Positions 24,831-33,050 are shown, counted from the stretch's first letter. The stretch: 64,000 nucleotides of DNA from Clostridiales bacterium (GCA_019422525.1 JAHZDE010000002.1:434001-498000), one strand, 5' to 3'. The notes: generated by a model not told the origin, from the letters alone. Program-made: numbers and translations.

Positions 24831-25979
24831 TCAGGATTCTTTTTCCAGTTCGGCCTTCATGGACGAAATTTTTTCATGAATCACAGGCATCAGCGTGCTG
24901 GACTCAATGTGCTGGGGACAAATGCCTTCACATTTCCGGCACTTGCGGCATGCGTCTGCCAATTTATCCAAAGCATAGTACTTCTTGACGGTGTCCTCCC
25001 GGGAATCATTGACGGTCTGATTATAGATTTCATAAATGCCGGGAATATCCAGCCCAAAGGGACATGGCATACAATAGGCACAGCCAGTGCAGGGGACCAG
25101 TGCCATTTTCTGATAGACCTCCCGAGTTTTGGCCAGCATGGAAAGCTGCTCTTCCGAAAGCATTCCGATAGAGGAACGGCCTGCATAGGTAAGGTTCTGT
25201 TCCACCATTTCTTCGCTGCCCATACCGCTGAGAACAACGGAGACTTCGGGACGGTTCCACAAAAAGTCCAGCGCCCATTCTACCGGTGTACGGCTGGAGC
25301 ACAGGTTTTCTTTTACCTGCGGGCTCAAATTGGCGAGCTTTCCGCCCAGCAGAGGCTCCATAATCACAACACCCAGCCCCTTGGCAGCGGCGGCTTCCAA
25401 TCCCCGGAGGGTTGCCTGGTTCTCTACATCAATATAGTTCATCTGGATTTGGCAGAAATCCCAAGCGTCAAAGCCGTTGAGAATTTCCAGAAATGCTTCC
25501 TCGTTATCATGGAAGGAAAAACCGAGAAAACGGATTTTGCCTTCCTCCCGGGCCTTTTTCATTTTGGAAAGAAGGTCAAATTTGAGCACTTTATTTTTCC
25601 AGGTATTCAGGCTCAGGGCGTGGAGCAGGTAGAAATCAATATGGTCGGTTTGCAGCCGCTGTAACTGATTATTTAGAAAAGTATCAAAATCCTCTTCCTT
25701 CTCCACCGCAAACACCGGCATTTTGGTGGCCAGGTTTACCTTTTCCCGGTATCCATCCTGCAAAGCTTTTCCCACTAACGGTTCGCTGGCTTCATGATGA
25801 TAAAAATAGGCGGTGTCGATATAATTGACACCGGTATCAATGGCGTGGCGAAGCATCCCGATTGACCGCTCTTCATCAATACAGTTGTCAGGCTGTCCTT
25901 CGAGAACCGGGAAACGCATACAGCCAAAGCCCAATGCGGAAACCATGACACCGGTATTTCCCATTTTCCGATACTGCAT
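24831..25979 (-). CDS. Aldo/keto reductase with C-terminal 4Fe-4S ferredoxin domain
   Basis: A 382-residue predicted oxidoreductase. The N-terminal AKR barrel (about 1-280) has GFGCMRFP near 18, the catalytic Asp and Tyr in NYIDTAYFYH near 52, Lys in LATKMP near 83 and His in IDFYLLHAL near 115. The C-terminal part carries two cysteine sets: CTGCAYCMPCPFG near 300 and CRKCRKCEGICPQHI near 347, suggesting two 4Fe-4S clusters. This fusion is common in anaerobic Clostridia; the substrate is unknown. The ATG has an AGAGGAG site. It stands alone, with its own terminator. Confidence 0.9.
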   Translation of the reverse strand: MQYRKMGNTGVMVSALGFGCMRFPVLEGQPDNCIDEERSIGMLRHAIDTGVNYIDTAYFYHHEASEPLVGKALQDGYREKVNLATKMPVFAVEKEEDFDTFLNNQLQRLQTDHIDFYLLHALSLNTWKNKVLKFDLLSKMKKAREEGKIRFLGFSFHDNEEAFLEILNGFDAWDFCQIQMNYIDVENQATLRGLEAAAAKGLGVVIMEPLLGGKLANLSPQVKENLCSSRTPVEWALDFLWNRPEVSVVLSGMGSEEMVEQNLTYAGRSSIGMLSEEQLSMLAKTREVYQKMALVPCTGCAYCMPCPFGLDIPGIYEIYNQTVNDSREDTVKKYYALDKLADACRKCRKCEGICPQHIESSTLMPVIHEKISSMKAELEKES

Positions 25980-26155
25980 TCAAATCGCTCCTCTCAATAT
26001 TCTAACTGATTCATACAGCATTGAATCCATTGTAGCATGGGAAATCTATCTTTTCAAGGATAGGAAATTCCTTGAAACCCCAAAGTTTTTCACCAATCGA
26101 CGTGAAATGTTGAAAGAAAATCTTTTGTTGAAAATTCCCACATTTCATTCCTGAT

Positions 26156-26189
26156 TTCGACAATCTTCCCTGAAAGAATCTGATATAGT
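26156..26189 (+). promoter_or_regulatory. Spo0A-type promoter upstream of the 53-aa gene
   Basis: TTCGACA (26156-26162) is an exact reverse-orientation 0A box (TGTCGAA). Its TCGACA half also serves as a -35 element, and TATAGT (26184-26189) follows after 21 bp. A 0A box over a -35 with an over-long 21-22 bp spacer is the layout of Spo0A-activated sigma-A promoters such as spoIIG and spoIIE of Bacillus. Elsewhere in 25980-26307 nothing is recognised. Confidence 0.5.
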
Positions 26190-26307
26190 ATAGGTGGAAT
26201 TTGATGGAACCGGGCGAAAGGAAGAATAAACTGCCGGAAGCTTCTCGGGTGGTTGAAAATTCCCGTTTCCCGACAACTTATGCAAAGAATGAAAGGAGCT
26301 GTCTATT

Positions 26308-26469
26308 ATGGAGAATCGTCAAACCTGCAGCAGAGAATATACACTTTTATTTAACGGAATTACCGATACCATCAGCCAATTGGAAACACTTTTACTGCGC
26401 CTGAAGCGAATGCAGGCTGAAGCGGAGGAGTTATACCTGACACAGGAAGAAAACCCTCAAACCCCCTGA
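26308..26469 (+). CDS. Small helical protein of unknown function (53 aa)
   Basis: A 53-codon gene with an AAGGAG site nine bases before its ATG and a strong terminator right after its stop. The product begins MENRQTCSREYTLLFNGITD and is predicted to be one or two amphipathic helices with a run of leucines (TLLLRLKRM), then an acidic tail. I do not recognise a characterised family. The complete transcription unit (promoter, site, terminator) argues that it is real. The Spo0A-like promoter suggests expression on entry into sporulation, but this is inference. Confidence 0.65.
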   Translation: MENRQTCSREYTLLFNGITDTISQLETLLLRLKRMQAEAEELYLTQEENPQTP

Positions 26470-26480
26470 TCATATACCCA

Positions 26481-26528
26481 AAAAAACGGACCCGGTATAG
26501 CGTATTCGCTATACCGGGTCCGTTTTTT
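26481..26528. terminator. Bidirectional terminator between small gene and ACT gene
   Basis: ACGGACCCGGTATAGCG (26486-26502) pairs perfectly with CGCTATACCGGGTCCGT (26507-26523), A-run before and T-run after. Confidence 0.93.
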
Positions 26529-26547
26529 ATCATGGAGATTGCACCGT

Positions 26548-26973
26548 TTATCCAATATCTTCCTGTGTCAGAATTCGCACACCGTTGCTTTGCAAAATTT
26601 CAATGCCTCGCTCCACTTCGTCCGTGCGAATAATAATGGAAGCCTTGCCGCTATCCTTACTGACAAATGCATACATATATTCCACGCTAATTTTGGAATC
26701 GGCCAGAATCCGCATGGCTTTGGCAAATTCTCCCGGACGGTCACTAATGCCCATCATAATTACGCTGGTGATGGAAACCGTCATGCCGGCATCCTTCAAA
26801 ATAGCCTCGGCTTCCGCGGGCTTGTCCACAATCAAACGAAGTATGCCAAAATCCCGGGTATCGGCAATCGTAAGGGCGCGAATGTCGATTCCGGCTTTTG
26901 CGATGGCTTCCGTAATTTCTGCCAGCCGGCCCGACTTGTTTTCTACAAAAACGGAGAGCTGTTGTACCTGCAT
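26548..26973 (-). CDS. Tandem ACT-domain protein
   Basis: A 141-residue protein made of two ACT domains (about 1-68 and 70-141), with no catalytic domain. The first opens with QQLSVFVENKSGRLAEITEA and the second with MMGISDRPGEFAKAMRIL, both the ligand-binding loop type. Such proteins bind amino acids and are often annotated as amino acid-binding regulators. The ATG at 26973 follows AAGGAAGG; the in-frame extension to 27009 was rejected. It is a single-gene unit. Confidence 0.85.
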   Translation of the reverse strand: MQVQQLSVFVENKSGRLAEITEAIAKAGIDIRALTIADTRDFGILRLIVDKPAEAEAILKDAGMTVSITSVIMMGISDRPGEFAKAMRILADSKISVEYMYAFVSKDSGKASIIIRTDEVERGIEILQSNGVRILTQEDIG

Positions 26974-27217
26974 GATAATCCTTCCTTTCATACCCAGATT
27001 TATCCTCAAGGAGCCGTCAGGCTCATTTCCGATCCATCCACTTTTATTCTATTATACAGGTGCTTTTTTCCGGATGCAAGAGGATGACAAAAACGTTTTT
27101 ACATAAAAAAGTTTAAAAACGCGATAAAAATTACAACTTTGATGCAAGTTTTTATCTTTTTTGATACATATTGGGATTATAATATCCATATCAAAGTTGG
27201 GAAGGATGTGAATCAGC

Positions 27218-28033
27218 GTGAGACATAACAAAAAAAATCGTAAGAAAACACTGACAGGCCAAATGATATCGGCAGCGCTGATTATTTTATGCTTCAGTTT
27301 CTTGGCGGTATGGATAAACAGGCTGTCGACTACAGCAGCAGTACCGGTAGCTGCTACCGAGCAAAAGGTATTATTACAGGAAGAAGAATCAGCACTTGAA
27401 ATGGAAGTCACACGGCTGGTGGAAGACAAGGTATTGGAGGTGCCTTATTTGTCCCAGAAGGGGATTTTACCCACTGGCTGTGAAGTGACCAGTGCGGCAA
27501 TGGTTTTGCAGTATTGGGGAGTTGACATCGCGCCGGAAGAATTGGCGGACAAGCTTCCCTGTGATTACCTTTTCTGGGAAGATGGGAAACTGTATGGGCC
27601 GGACCCCAACCGATTTTTTGTGGGTTCGCCTTTTGACCCTAATAGCTATGGCTGTTTTGCCCCGGTAATTGCTTCTATTATTCCCAAAGCAGACACGGCT
27701 ATGACTGCACAGGTGCTGACAAATGTTCCGTTGGAAGATTTGTATAATGAATATGTATCACAAGGCGTTCCGGTACTGGTATGGTGTACCATTCAAATGC
27801 TGGAAACCAGTGATGGGACAAGATGGACTTTGCCCAGTGGAGAAGAGTTTGTCTGGCCACGTAATGAGCACTGTATGGTGTTATCGGGAAGAGAAGAAAA
27901 CGAATATATTTGTATGGACCCTTATGGATCCATTGGACAAAGGGCTATTGACCGGGAACTTTTGGAAAAGCGGTATGAGGAATTGGGGCAGCAGGCGGTG
28001 GTAATATTGCCAGAGGAAAAAGTGATAAAGTAA
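27218..28033 (+). CDS. Membrane-anchored C39-like cysteine peptidase family protein
   Basis: A 271-residue protein with an N-terminal transmembrane or signal-anchor helix (about residues 16-34, after a Lys/Arg-rich start) and an exported C39-like (Peptidase_C39_2) papain-fold domain from about 70 on. Candidate catalytic residues are Cys in LPTGCEVTSAAMVLQYWG near 88 and His in NEHCMVLSG near 222, with Asp in CMDPYG near 236. It is probably active on peptides or cell wall material outside the membrane; the substrate is unknown. The start is a GTG with AAGG upstream, somewhat distant. It ends 44 bp from the spoIIE end. Confidence 0.82.
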   Translation: MRHNKKNRKKTLTGQMISAALIILCFSFLAVWINRLSTTAAVPVAATEQKVLLQEEESALEMEVTRLVEDKVLEVPYLSQKGILPTGCEVTSAAMVLQYWGVDIAPEELADKLPCDYLFWEDGKLYGPDPNRFFVGSPFDPNSYGCFAPVIASIIPKADTAMTAQVLTNVPLEDLYNEYVSQGVPVLVWCTIQMLETSDGTRWTLPSGEEFVWPRNEHCMVLSGREENEYICMDPYGSIGQRAIDRELLEKRYEELGQQAVVILPEEKVIK

Positions 28034-28038
28034 AAAAC

Positions 28039-28075
28039 AAGGGAAGGAGTTTTTCGGCTCCTTCCCTCATTTTTG
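28039..28075. terminator. Terminator between C39-like gene and spoIIE
   Basis: GGGAAGGAG (28041-28049) pairs with CTCCTTCCC (28058-28066), followed by TCATTTTTG. It can serve both strands. Confidence 0.8.
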
Positions 28076-28076
28076 T

Positions 28077-30416
28077 TTAGACATTTTTAACGGTAGAAGT
28101 TCCGGTACGGCTTTCAATCACCAGTACCAATGCAGTAATATCGTCATCATGTCCATCTGTGCGTTTTTTTCGGGCTGCTTCAATGAGCTGAGCAGCCAAG
28201 GCACCGGGGTCACCGCCAGGCCATTCTTCCAGCATTTTGCATACCCATTCCGTACCGCATGCGGTAATGCCGTCGGATACCAAAACAATCATATCGTTTG
28301 GAGCAAGATCCGCTTCCACTTTGGCAAAATCCGCATCGCCCAAAATTCCTGCCGGAAAGGAGCTGGCTTCGATTTCACGGCATGCTCCATTACTACGGAT
28401 AAAGCTTACTGGTGCACCTGCTTTATAAAAAATCGTATGCCCGGTATACAAGTCCACCGAAACCAAATCAAGGGTGGACAAAGATTCATCACCGGATTTT
28501 GCCAGCAGAGCCGCATTGGTCAGGCGCAGGGCGCATTGATACCCAATACCCGATTTTAACAGATTTTCCATAATACTGGCGGCCATTGCGCCGTCTACAG
28601 CAGCCCGTCCGCCAGTACCCATTCCGTCGCTGATAATGGCCATTTGATGTCCAGAATCATCGGAAAACACGGAAAAGCTGTCTCCACAAAGACTTCCTCC
28701 ATTACAGATATGCTGAGATGCGCCGTGGAGCACTTTCAGAGCCGGACGCTCGCTCATCAGAATACGACACTGATCCCCTATAACGGTAACCGATGGCGGT
28801 GTAAAGTCCCGGCCGCAGGTACGGGAAATCTCCCTCGTTAAAAATCCTTTGTGAAATCGGGCACGGTCTCCCCGAGCCGTTTCGGCCTCTACAGTCATTC
28901 TGTCAAAGGGATCTACCCGACAGCAGACTTCAAGGGGAAGAATCCCGGCCTGCCGCAGAACTTCTCCCACTCTTCTGGCTGCCTCATAATCAAAATGGTC
29001 AAACTCTTCCGTTTCCATTGCCAAATCCTTTAGTAGTTGAGAGGTGATTCCAAACTGGCTCACAGCCACTTCCCGAACCTGTTTGGCACGAATTTCTGCC
29101 GCGTCCCGGGCCAGAAATTCCTGATAGGAAGCGTTGACATTTTGAATCAGCTCCGGCAAGCGGGCACAACGGTTTTGCAGATAGCCGCAGACTTCTTTCC
29201 GCTCAATTTGCCCATTTCGGCGCAGAGGCTCGGTCATAGTTTCCAGTGCTTCAATCGTTGCGTGATACTCTCTTTCCCAGCAATAGGGCTTTAGCCCACA
29301 GCGGCGGCAGGTTTTCGAAACAGCCCGCACATACACCCCTTCCATATCCGGCGCGCACATCTGAGAAAGCTTTTGCGAAATTTTGTCTACCGATTGGGAA
29401 ACCTCCGACAATGCCCGCGAGGCGTTTTCCAGTTTCATGACCACAGTTTTTCGCAGTCCACTGCTTTTCAGTGTTTCTCCCGGAGAGGAAAACAAAGCAG
29501 CTATCCGTCCTCCGGCAGGGAGTATAACAAAAATAATCGAAGCGGCGGCAGTTTCATAAAATCCGGACATGGTCTGCTCGATTCCGGCTTGCAGGCTGGC
29601 GGCAGCGTTGGCAATGACAAAAGCAGCGGCCGAAGCCGCTTTTCCAAGTGGTGAAAAGACTCCCGCCATCAGTCCTCCTAAAGCATAAGCACCGGAAAGA
29701 GGCGAGAGTCCAACAGTGGAAAGCCCCATCACAGCTCCGGAGGCAATTCCGGCAACTGCCCCAGCAGAAATTCCGCCATATCGTCCAGCGTACAGCGTAA
29801 ACAGAACAGCAGCAATTCGCCCCAAAGAAACGCCGAAAAAAGTCACATCGGCAATAGACAGGGCCAATACACACACCGAGACGGTTACACCCGCTAAATC
29901 CGGCTGTGTCAGGCTTCGCAGCCCGCCGCTTTGCGGAAGATTCCAGATTCTTTGGAAAAACCAGCATCCGCCACCGGCCAGCAGCCCTTCGGCCAGATAA
30001 AACGCAGCCGTTGAACTCATAGAGCCGTTTATCATGACCATGGCGCCGCCGGTTGCCAGCATAGGACCCATGGCTGCCAGAGGGCCGGTAAACTGATTCC
30101 GGCTGATACGGTGCAAATCATGAAGTGTCCAGCGGATGGCCGCAGCAGCCAGCACACAGGTCAGATACCGCACCGGAATTAAAATCGGGGAGGGGAGAAG
30201 GTAGCCCATCATAGCGCCTCCCGCAGCGGCCCACATATAGTGATAGGGAGCAGCGGCCGCTGCTGCTACCCCAAAAGGGGCATATTTTCCAAATGCCATA
30301 GCTCTGGAAAACAATAGCCCTGCCACGAAACTGCCCAAAACACCGGCCAGCTCTGTGATAACGGGGGATTCTTTCCATCGGTATACTTTTTTCCGAACTG
30401 CCGCCAATGTACTCAC
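28077..30416 (-). CDS. spoIIE: Stage II sporulation protein E (PP2C phosphatase)
   Basis: It dephosphorylates SpoIIAA and so activates sigma-F in the forespore, and takes part in polar division. The 779-residue protein has about ten hydrophobic segments (about 1-320), a central cytoplasmic part with a Cys-containing stretch (CRRCGLKPYCWERE near 375), and a C-terminal PP2C phosphatase domain (about 560-770) with GDSFSVFSDDSGHQM, ISDGMGTG and VLVSDGIT metal-binding motifs. The start is GTG; the GGAAGG site is rather far (14 bases), and no better start was found. It proves the organism is a potential spore former. Confidence 0.93.
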   Translation of the reverse strand: MSTLAAVRKKVYRWKESPVITELAGVLGSFVAGLLFSRAMAFGKYAPFGVAAAAAAPYHYMWAAAGGAMMGYLLPSPILIPVRYLTCVLAAAAIRWTLHDLHRISRNQFTGPLAAMGPMLATGGAMVMINGSMSSTAAFYLAEGLLAGGGCWFFQRIWNLPQSGGLRSLTQPDLAGVTVSVCVLALSIADVTFFGVSLGRIAAVLFTLYAGRYGGISAGAVAGIASGAVMGLSTVGLSPLSGAYALGGLMAGVFSPLGKAASAAAFVIANAAASLQAGIEQTMSGFYETAAASIIFVILPAGGRIAALFSSPGETLKSSGLRKTVVMKLENASRALSEVSQSVDKISQKLSQMCAPDMEGVYVRAVSKTCRRCGLKPYCWEREYHATIEALETMTEPLRRNGQIERKEVCGYLQNRCARLPELIQNVNASYQEFLARDAAEIRAKQVREVAVSQFGITSQLLKDLAMETEEFDHFDYEAARRVGEVLRQAGILPLEVCCRVDPFDRMTVEAETARGDRARFHKGFLTREISRTCGRDFTPPSVTVIGDQCRILMSERPALKVLHGASQHICNGGSLCGDSFSVFSDDSGHQMAIISDGMGTGGRAAVDGAMAASIMENLLKSGIGYQCALRLTNAALLAKSGDESLSTLDLVSVDLYTGHTIFYKAGAPVSFIRSNGACREIEASSFPAGILGDADFAKVEADLAPNDMIVLVSDGITACGTEWVCKMLEEWPGGDPGALAAQLIEAARKKRTDGHDDDITALVLVIESRTGTSTVKNV

Positions 30417-30496
30417 AATACAACACCACGCCTTCCTTTTCTTTCATACATCCGCCCTGCTGTCTGATAAAACGGCAGGGTCATACCTTATAGTTC

Positions 30497-30529
30497 ATTG
30501 TATCCCTTGCCGGCAGGCCATTTTGTCAA
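30497..30529 (-). promoter_or_regulatory. Probable Spo0A-controlled promoter of spoIIE
   Basis: On the minus strand TTGACA (30524-30529) and TACAAT (30497-30502) are separated by 21 bp, too long for a normal sigma-A promoter but the spacing reported for spoIIE in Bacillus. TTTGACA, over the -35, matches a reversed 0A box (TTCGACA) in six of seven positions. A GACCCTGC/GCAGGG hairpin lies in the leader. The remaining gap up to 30713 shows nothing clear. Confidence 0.5.
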
Positions 30530-30713
30530 ACGGCGGCGCAGAACGACAGCTTTTCTTCCGGGCAAATTCCCCTTTTTCCCGGAAAATCCACAAGGCCATG
30601 CCCATTTTCCCCGGCTGAAAAGGAAACTCTTTTCCCGGCCTCTTCTGCTTCCATGTTTTTTCCCGAAAAGAGGACGGAATCGGCGTGCTGGTGTTGTCGA
30701 GGAAAAGGTTTGT

Positions 30714-30762
30714 AAAAAAATGCATCTGTCCGGCTGGTTTGACCGAACAGATGCATTTTTTA
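30714..30762. terminator. Terminator of the 2H phosphoesterase gene
   Basis: AAAAAATGCATCTGT (from 30714) pairs with ACAGATGCATTTTTT (to 30761). The gene's stop codon lies within the right arm. The structure is symmetrical and works on both strands. Confidence 0.85.
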
Positions 30763-31479
30763 AAGAACAGCGGGGTGTTTCAAAAGATAATGGTCCATAT
30801 CCGTAAACTCTGCATAATAGAGGCGGCTGATATCCAAAAGCAGCTCTGATTTTTCTTGGCTGAGTATCCGACAGGTCTCGGAAAGGGTAGAAACCTCTTT
30901 TTCTCCAACATAGCCCGGACGATAGTAAGCCAGCGTGATGTGGGGGGTTAATGGGTAGGGCAAAGGACAAATTTTATCAAACAGCTCATACAGGTACATG
31001 AGAATATCGTACTGTTTGTCCGTGGCAGGCTCATATCCTGCTGCAATACTGGTATTTACCATATGAAAGACATGGGTAGAGCGAAGACGAATTTGCTTTG
31101 GAAAGTCCTGCGCTTGCATAGCTTGGCAAATCTCCAGATACCTTGTGGCATTTTCGCTCATGATAGATGTAAGGGAAGAGCGAGATGGTCCGCTGGATAA
31201 GTCATGAAGAGTCAGGTGAAATCCCGGAGGGGATAAAGGTTGTGAAAGAACAAGAGGAGCTGTCTGATAAAGCTGTTTCTGCATACGGGAAAGCCTTTGG
31301 ACGGAAGCGGCGTCCAACGTGAACAGAATAGTATCACCATAAAAGGGTAGAAGTTTTCCATGCTCGTCCGCTTTTTGGCGCAAAGCAGGGTGAGTATCAA
31401 AACCGGTTCTTTGCCACCGATAACTGTCCGGCTGGAAAGAAAGCAGCCGCTGCTGAAAATCACGATAGGTTTCCCGCAT
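30760..31479 (-). CDS. 2H phosphoesterase superfamily protein
   Basis: A 239-residue protein with two HxTx motifs, HLTL near residue 88 and HITL near 182, the signature of the 2H phosphoesterase fold (LigT and cyclic phosphodiesterases). The superfamily acts on 2',3'-cyclic or 2'-5' phosphodiester bonds in RNA or small nucleotides. The exact substrate cannot be told. It lies 18 bp after the patatin gene in the same direction, so the two may be co-transcribed. Confidence 0.75.
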   Translation of the reverse strand: MRETYRDFQQRLLSFQPDSYRWQRTGFDTHPALRQKADEHGKLLPFYGDTILFTLDAASVQRLSRMQKQLYQTAPLVLSQPLSPPGFHLTLHDLSSGPSRSSLTSIMSENATRYLEICQAMQAQDFPKQIRLRSTHVFHMVNTSIAAGYEPATDKQYDILMYLYELFDKICPLPYPLTPHITLAYYRPGYVGEKEVSTLSETCRILSQEKSELLLDISRLYYAEFTDMDHYLLKHPAVL

Positions 31480-31497
31480 GATAGATGATCCTTTCTG

Positions 31498-32349
31498 CTA
31501 ATTTTGCATGAATTCCCGAATTTCGTTCAGGCGTGCGGCGGCATCCTGTACCCCCATGGAATAGACCTCCATCAGTTGGGCTGGGTCACGGCAGAATGCG
31601 CTCATGGTGATAGGAGAACTGGGGCGTATGACAATGGCGTTTCCCTGATTTTCCCGGTCTATACATTCCCGGCGAAGTTGGTTGTATACTTCTCCTCGAT
31701 GGCAAAGTGCTTCGGCGAAAGCTGGGTATCGGTAGTACCGGGCGCGGATGACCGGACGGGGGTATTCCGGTTTTTCGGATTTTCGATAGCTGTCATCCCG
31801 GGTAAGAATGATAATATTTTTTTCACAGCCAGCTTCTTCCGCCCGGCGCAGAGGAATCGCCTGAGCTACACTGCCATCCAAAAGCTTTTTCCCCATATGA
31901 CGAATGGGGTGGGAGAGAAAGGGCTGGGCTGAAGACGCCCGGACAGCTTCCATGCCGTCACCTAAGTGTGATTTGTCAAAATATATAATGGAACCGGTTT
32001 CTAAGTCTGTAGCACCTGCCTCGTATCCCATGGGGCTGTTATAAAAGGTATCATAGTCAAAGGGAAGCAGCTCGTGAAACATAGGGCCAAAAATAAAGTC
32101 AAAACCAAACATGGAACCGCCCCGCAAAATATTTCCGGCACTGACATATCGTTTGTCCTGAATATATTGCGAAAAGATTTCCCGGTTCCTTCCGATTTGT
32201 CCCGAGAGAAAGCTCAATGCATTACATGCACCGGCAGAAATTCCGTATACGGAAAAGAAATTCAGATTTTCCCGAGCCAGTACATCCAGTGCACCGGCTG
32301 TGTAGGCACCGCGGACACCTCCGCCCTCTAAAACAAGTCCATAACGCAT
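31498..32349 (-). CDS. Patatin-like phospholipase
   Basis: A 283-residue lipid hydrolase candidate. The oxyanion loop GGGVRGAY near residue 9, the nucleophile elbow GISAG near 39 and the DGS catalytic aspartate motif near 157 together give the Ser-Asp dyad of patatins. It is close to bacterial YjjU/RssA-like proteins. No signal peptide, so it acts on intracellular or membrane-facing lipids. The ATG at 32349 follows AGGAG; a longer frame upstream was rejected. Confidence 0.9.
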   Translation of the reverse strand: MRYGLVLEGGGVRGAYTAGALDVLARENLNFFSVYGISAGACNALSFLSGQIGRNREIFSQYIQDKRYVSAGNILRGGSMFGFDFIFGPMFHELLPFDYDTFYNSPMGYEAGATDLETGSIIYFDKSHLGDGMEAVRASSAQPFLSHPIRHMGKKLLDGSVAQAIPLRRAEEAGCEKNIIILTRDDSYRKSEKPEYPRPVIRARYYRYPAFAEALCHRGEVYNQLRRECIDRENQGNAIVIRPSSPITMSAFCRDPAQLMEVYSMGVQDAAARLNEIREFMQN

Positions 32350-32454
32350 GGAAATCAACTCCTGTATGAGATTACTACTCAGTATAAGACTTTTTGTTTT
32401 TTTCGGCAAGAGTTCAGACAGAGATAGAAAAAGTAAAAAAATTGAAAAAAGCTA

Positions 32455-32483
32455 TTGACTTTTTATTTTCTGTCAGGTATAAT
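32455..32483 (+). promoter_or_regulatory. Promoter of tRNA-Val
   Basis: TTGACT (32455-32460), 17-bp spacer, TATAAT (32478-32483), 19 bp before the tRNA. Confidence 0.85.
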
Positions 32484-32502
32484 AGTCGAGCAGTCGATGC
32501 AT

Positions 32503-32578
32503 GGACGTTTAGCTCAGCTGGTAGAGCATTCGCTTGACGTGCGAAGGGTCAGCAGTTCAAGTCTGTTAACGTCCACCA
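32503..32578 (+). tRNA. tRNA-Val (GAC)
   Basis: The 76-nt sequence folds as a full cloverleaf: GGACGTT/AACGTCC acceptor stem, GCTC/GAGC D stem, TTCGC/GCGAA anticodon stem with loop TTGACGT (anticodon GAC), AGCAG/CTGTT T stem and encoded ACCA end. Confidence 0.93.
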
Positions 32579-32582
32579 CTGT

Positions 32583-32613
32583 AAAAGAGATTGGTTTTTC
32601 CAATCTCTTTTTT
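32583..32613 (+). terminator. Terminator after tRNA-Val
   Basis: AAAAGAGATTGG pairs with CCAATCTCTTTT, followed by a T-run. Confidence 0.88.
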
Positions 32614-32631
32614 CTTTTTTGAAATATCCTA

Positions 32632-32659
32632 TTGACTTTTTTTGATAGGTACGTATAAT
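32632..32659 (+). promoter_or_regulatory. Promoter of the tRNA-Ser region
   Basis: TTGACT (32632-32637), 16-bp spacer, TATAAT (32654-32659). It precedes the first, broken tRNA-Ser copy by 43 bp. No better promoter was seen for the intact tRNA-Ser 300 bp downstream, so that gene may depend on this one. Confidence 0.75.
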
Positions 32660-32701
32660 AATTATGATTGCTGTCTGCAAATGCTGACAGGGTATCGCTT
32701 T

Positions 32702-32742
32702 GGAGAGTTGTCCGAGTGGTCGAAGGTGCAGCACTCGAAATC
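32702..32742 (+). pseudogene. tRNA-Ser 5' half (broken copy 1)
   Basis: The first 41 bases, through the anticodon CGA, are identical to the intact tRNA-Ser at 32962. After that the 3' side of the anticodon stem reads TCGTG instead of TGCTG and no variable arm or T arm follows. It has the native-looking promoter, so it may mark the original gene start. Confidence 0.75.
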
Positions 32743-32779
32743 GTGTGACATTCTCCCCAATCACCCCAACAATTTTATA

Positions 32780-32838
32780 TGGAAGCGTATCGAAGTGGTC
32801 GTAACGAGCCGCACTCGAAATGGTCGACTAGGCTGTTC
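32780..32838 (+). pseudogene. Degenerate tRNA-Ser-like 5' fragment (copy 2)
   Basis: A sequence starting GGAAGCGTATCGAAGTGGTC has a Ser-type D arm and an ACTCGAAAT anticodon loop, then part of a variable arm, but the T arm and acceptor end are missing. It derives from a different tRNA-Ser than copy 1. Confidence 0.5.
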
Positions 32839-32869
32839 GTTTTGTCCACCTGAAAATCCAGCAGTGATG

Positions 32870-32886
32870 CGGGTTTAGCTCAGTTC
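32870..32886 (+). pseudogene. tRNA 5' fragment (GCGGGTTTAGCTCAGTT)
   Basis: Seventeen bases match a tRNA acceptor plus D-arm start and then stop. It is the third 5' tRNA piece in 190 bp. The short length makes the isotype uncertain. Confidence 0.35.
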
Positions 32887-32961
32887 AAAAAAGTGAATAT
32901 TTTGCTGTTCTGCCCTGTTGTTCTGTCCTCAGTATTTTTCAGAATTTCAGGCTTAACATAT

Positions 32962-33050
32962 GGAGAGTTGTCCGAGTGGTCGAAGGTGCAGCACTCGAAA
33001 TGCTGTGTTCCCAAAAGGAACCTAGGGTTCGAATCCCTAACTCTCCGCCA
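32962..33050 (+). tRNA. tRNA-Ser (CGA), chimeric, left end of the element
   Basis: An 89-nt class II tRNA: GGAGAGT/ACTCTCC acceptor stem, CAGCA/TGCTG anticodon stem with CTCGAAA loop (anticodon CGA, reads UCG), GTTCC/GGAAC variable arm, TAGGG/CCCTA T stem and encoded CCA. The 3' half differs from the tRNA-Ser 3' half at 55858-55916 although both fold well. The left half is host and the right half comes from the integrated element. Confidence 0.93.
32991..33008 (+). other. attL core of the integrated element
   Basis: GCACTCGAAATGCTGTGT is identical at 55858-55875. The two sites differ in the base on each side, which limits the shared core to 18 bp in the anticodon arm. Confidence 0.8.
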
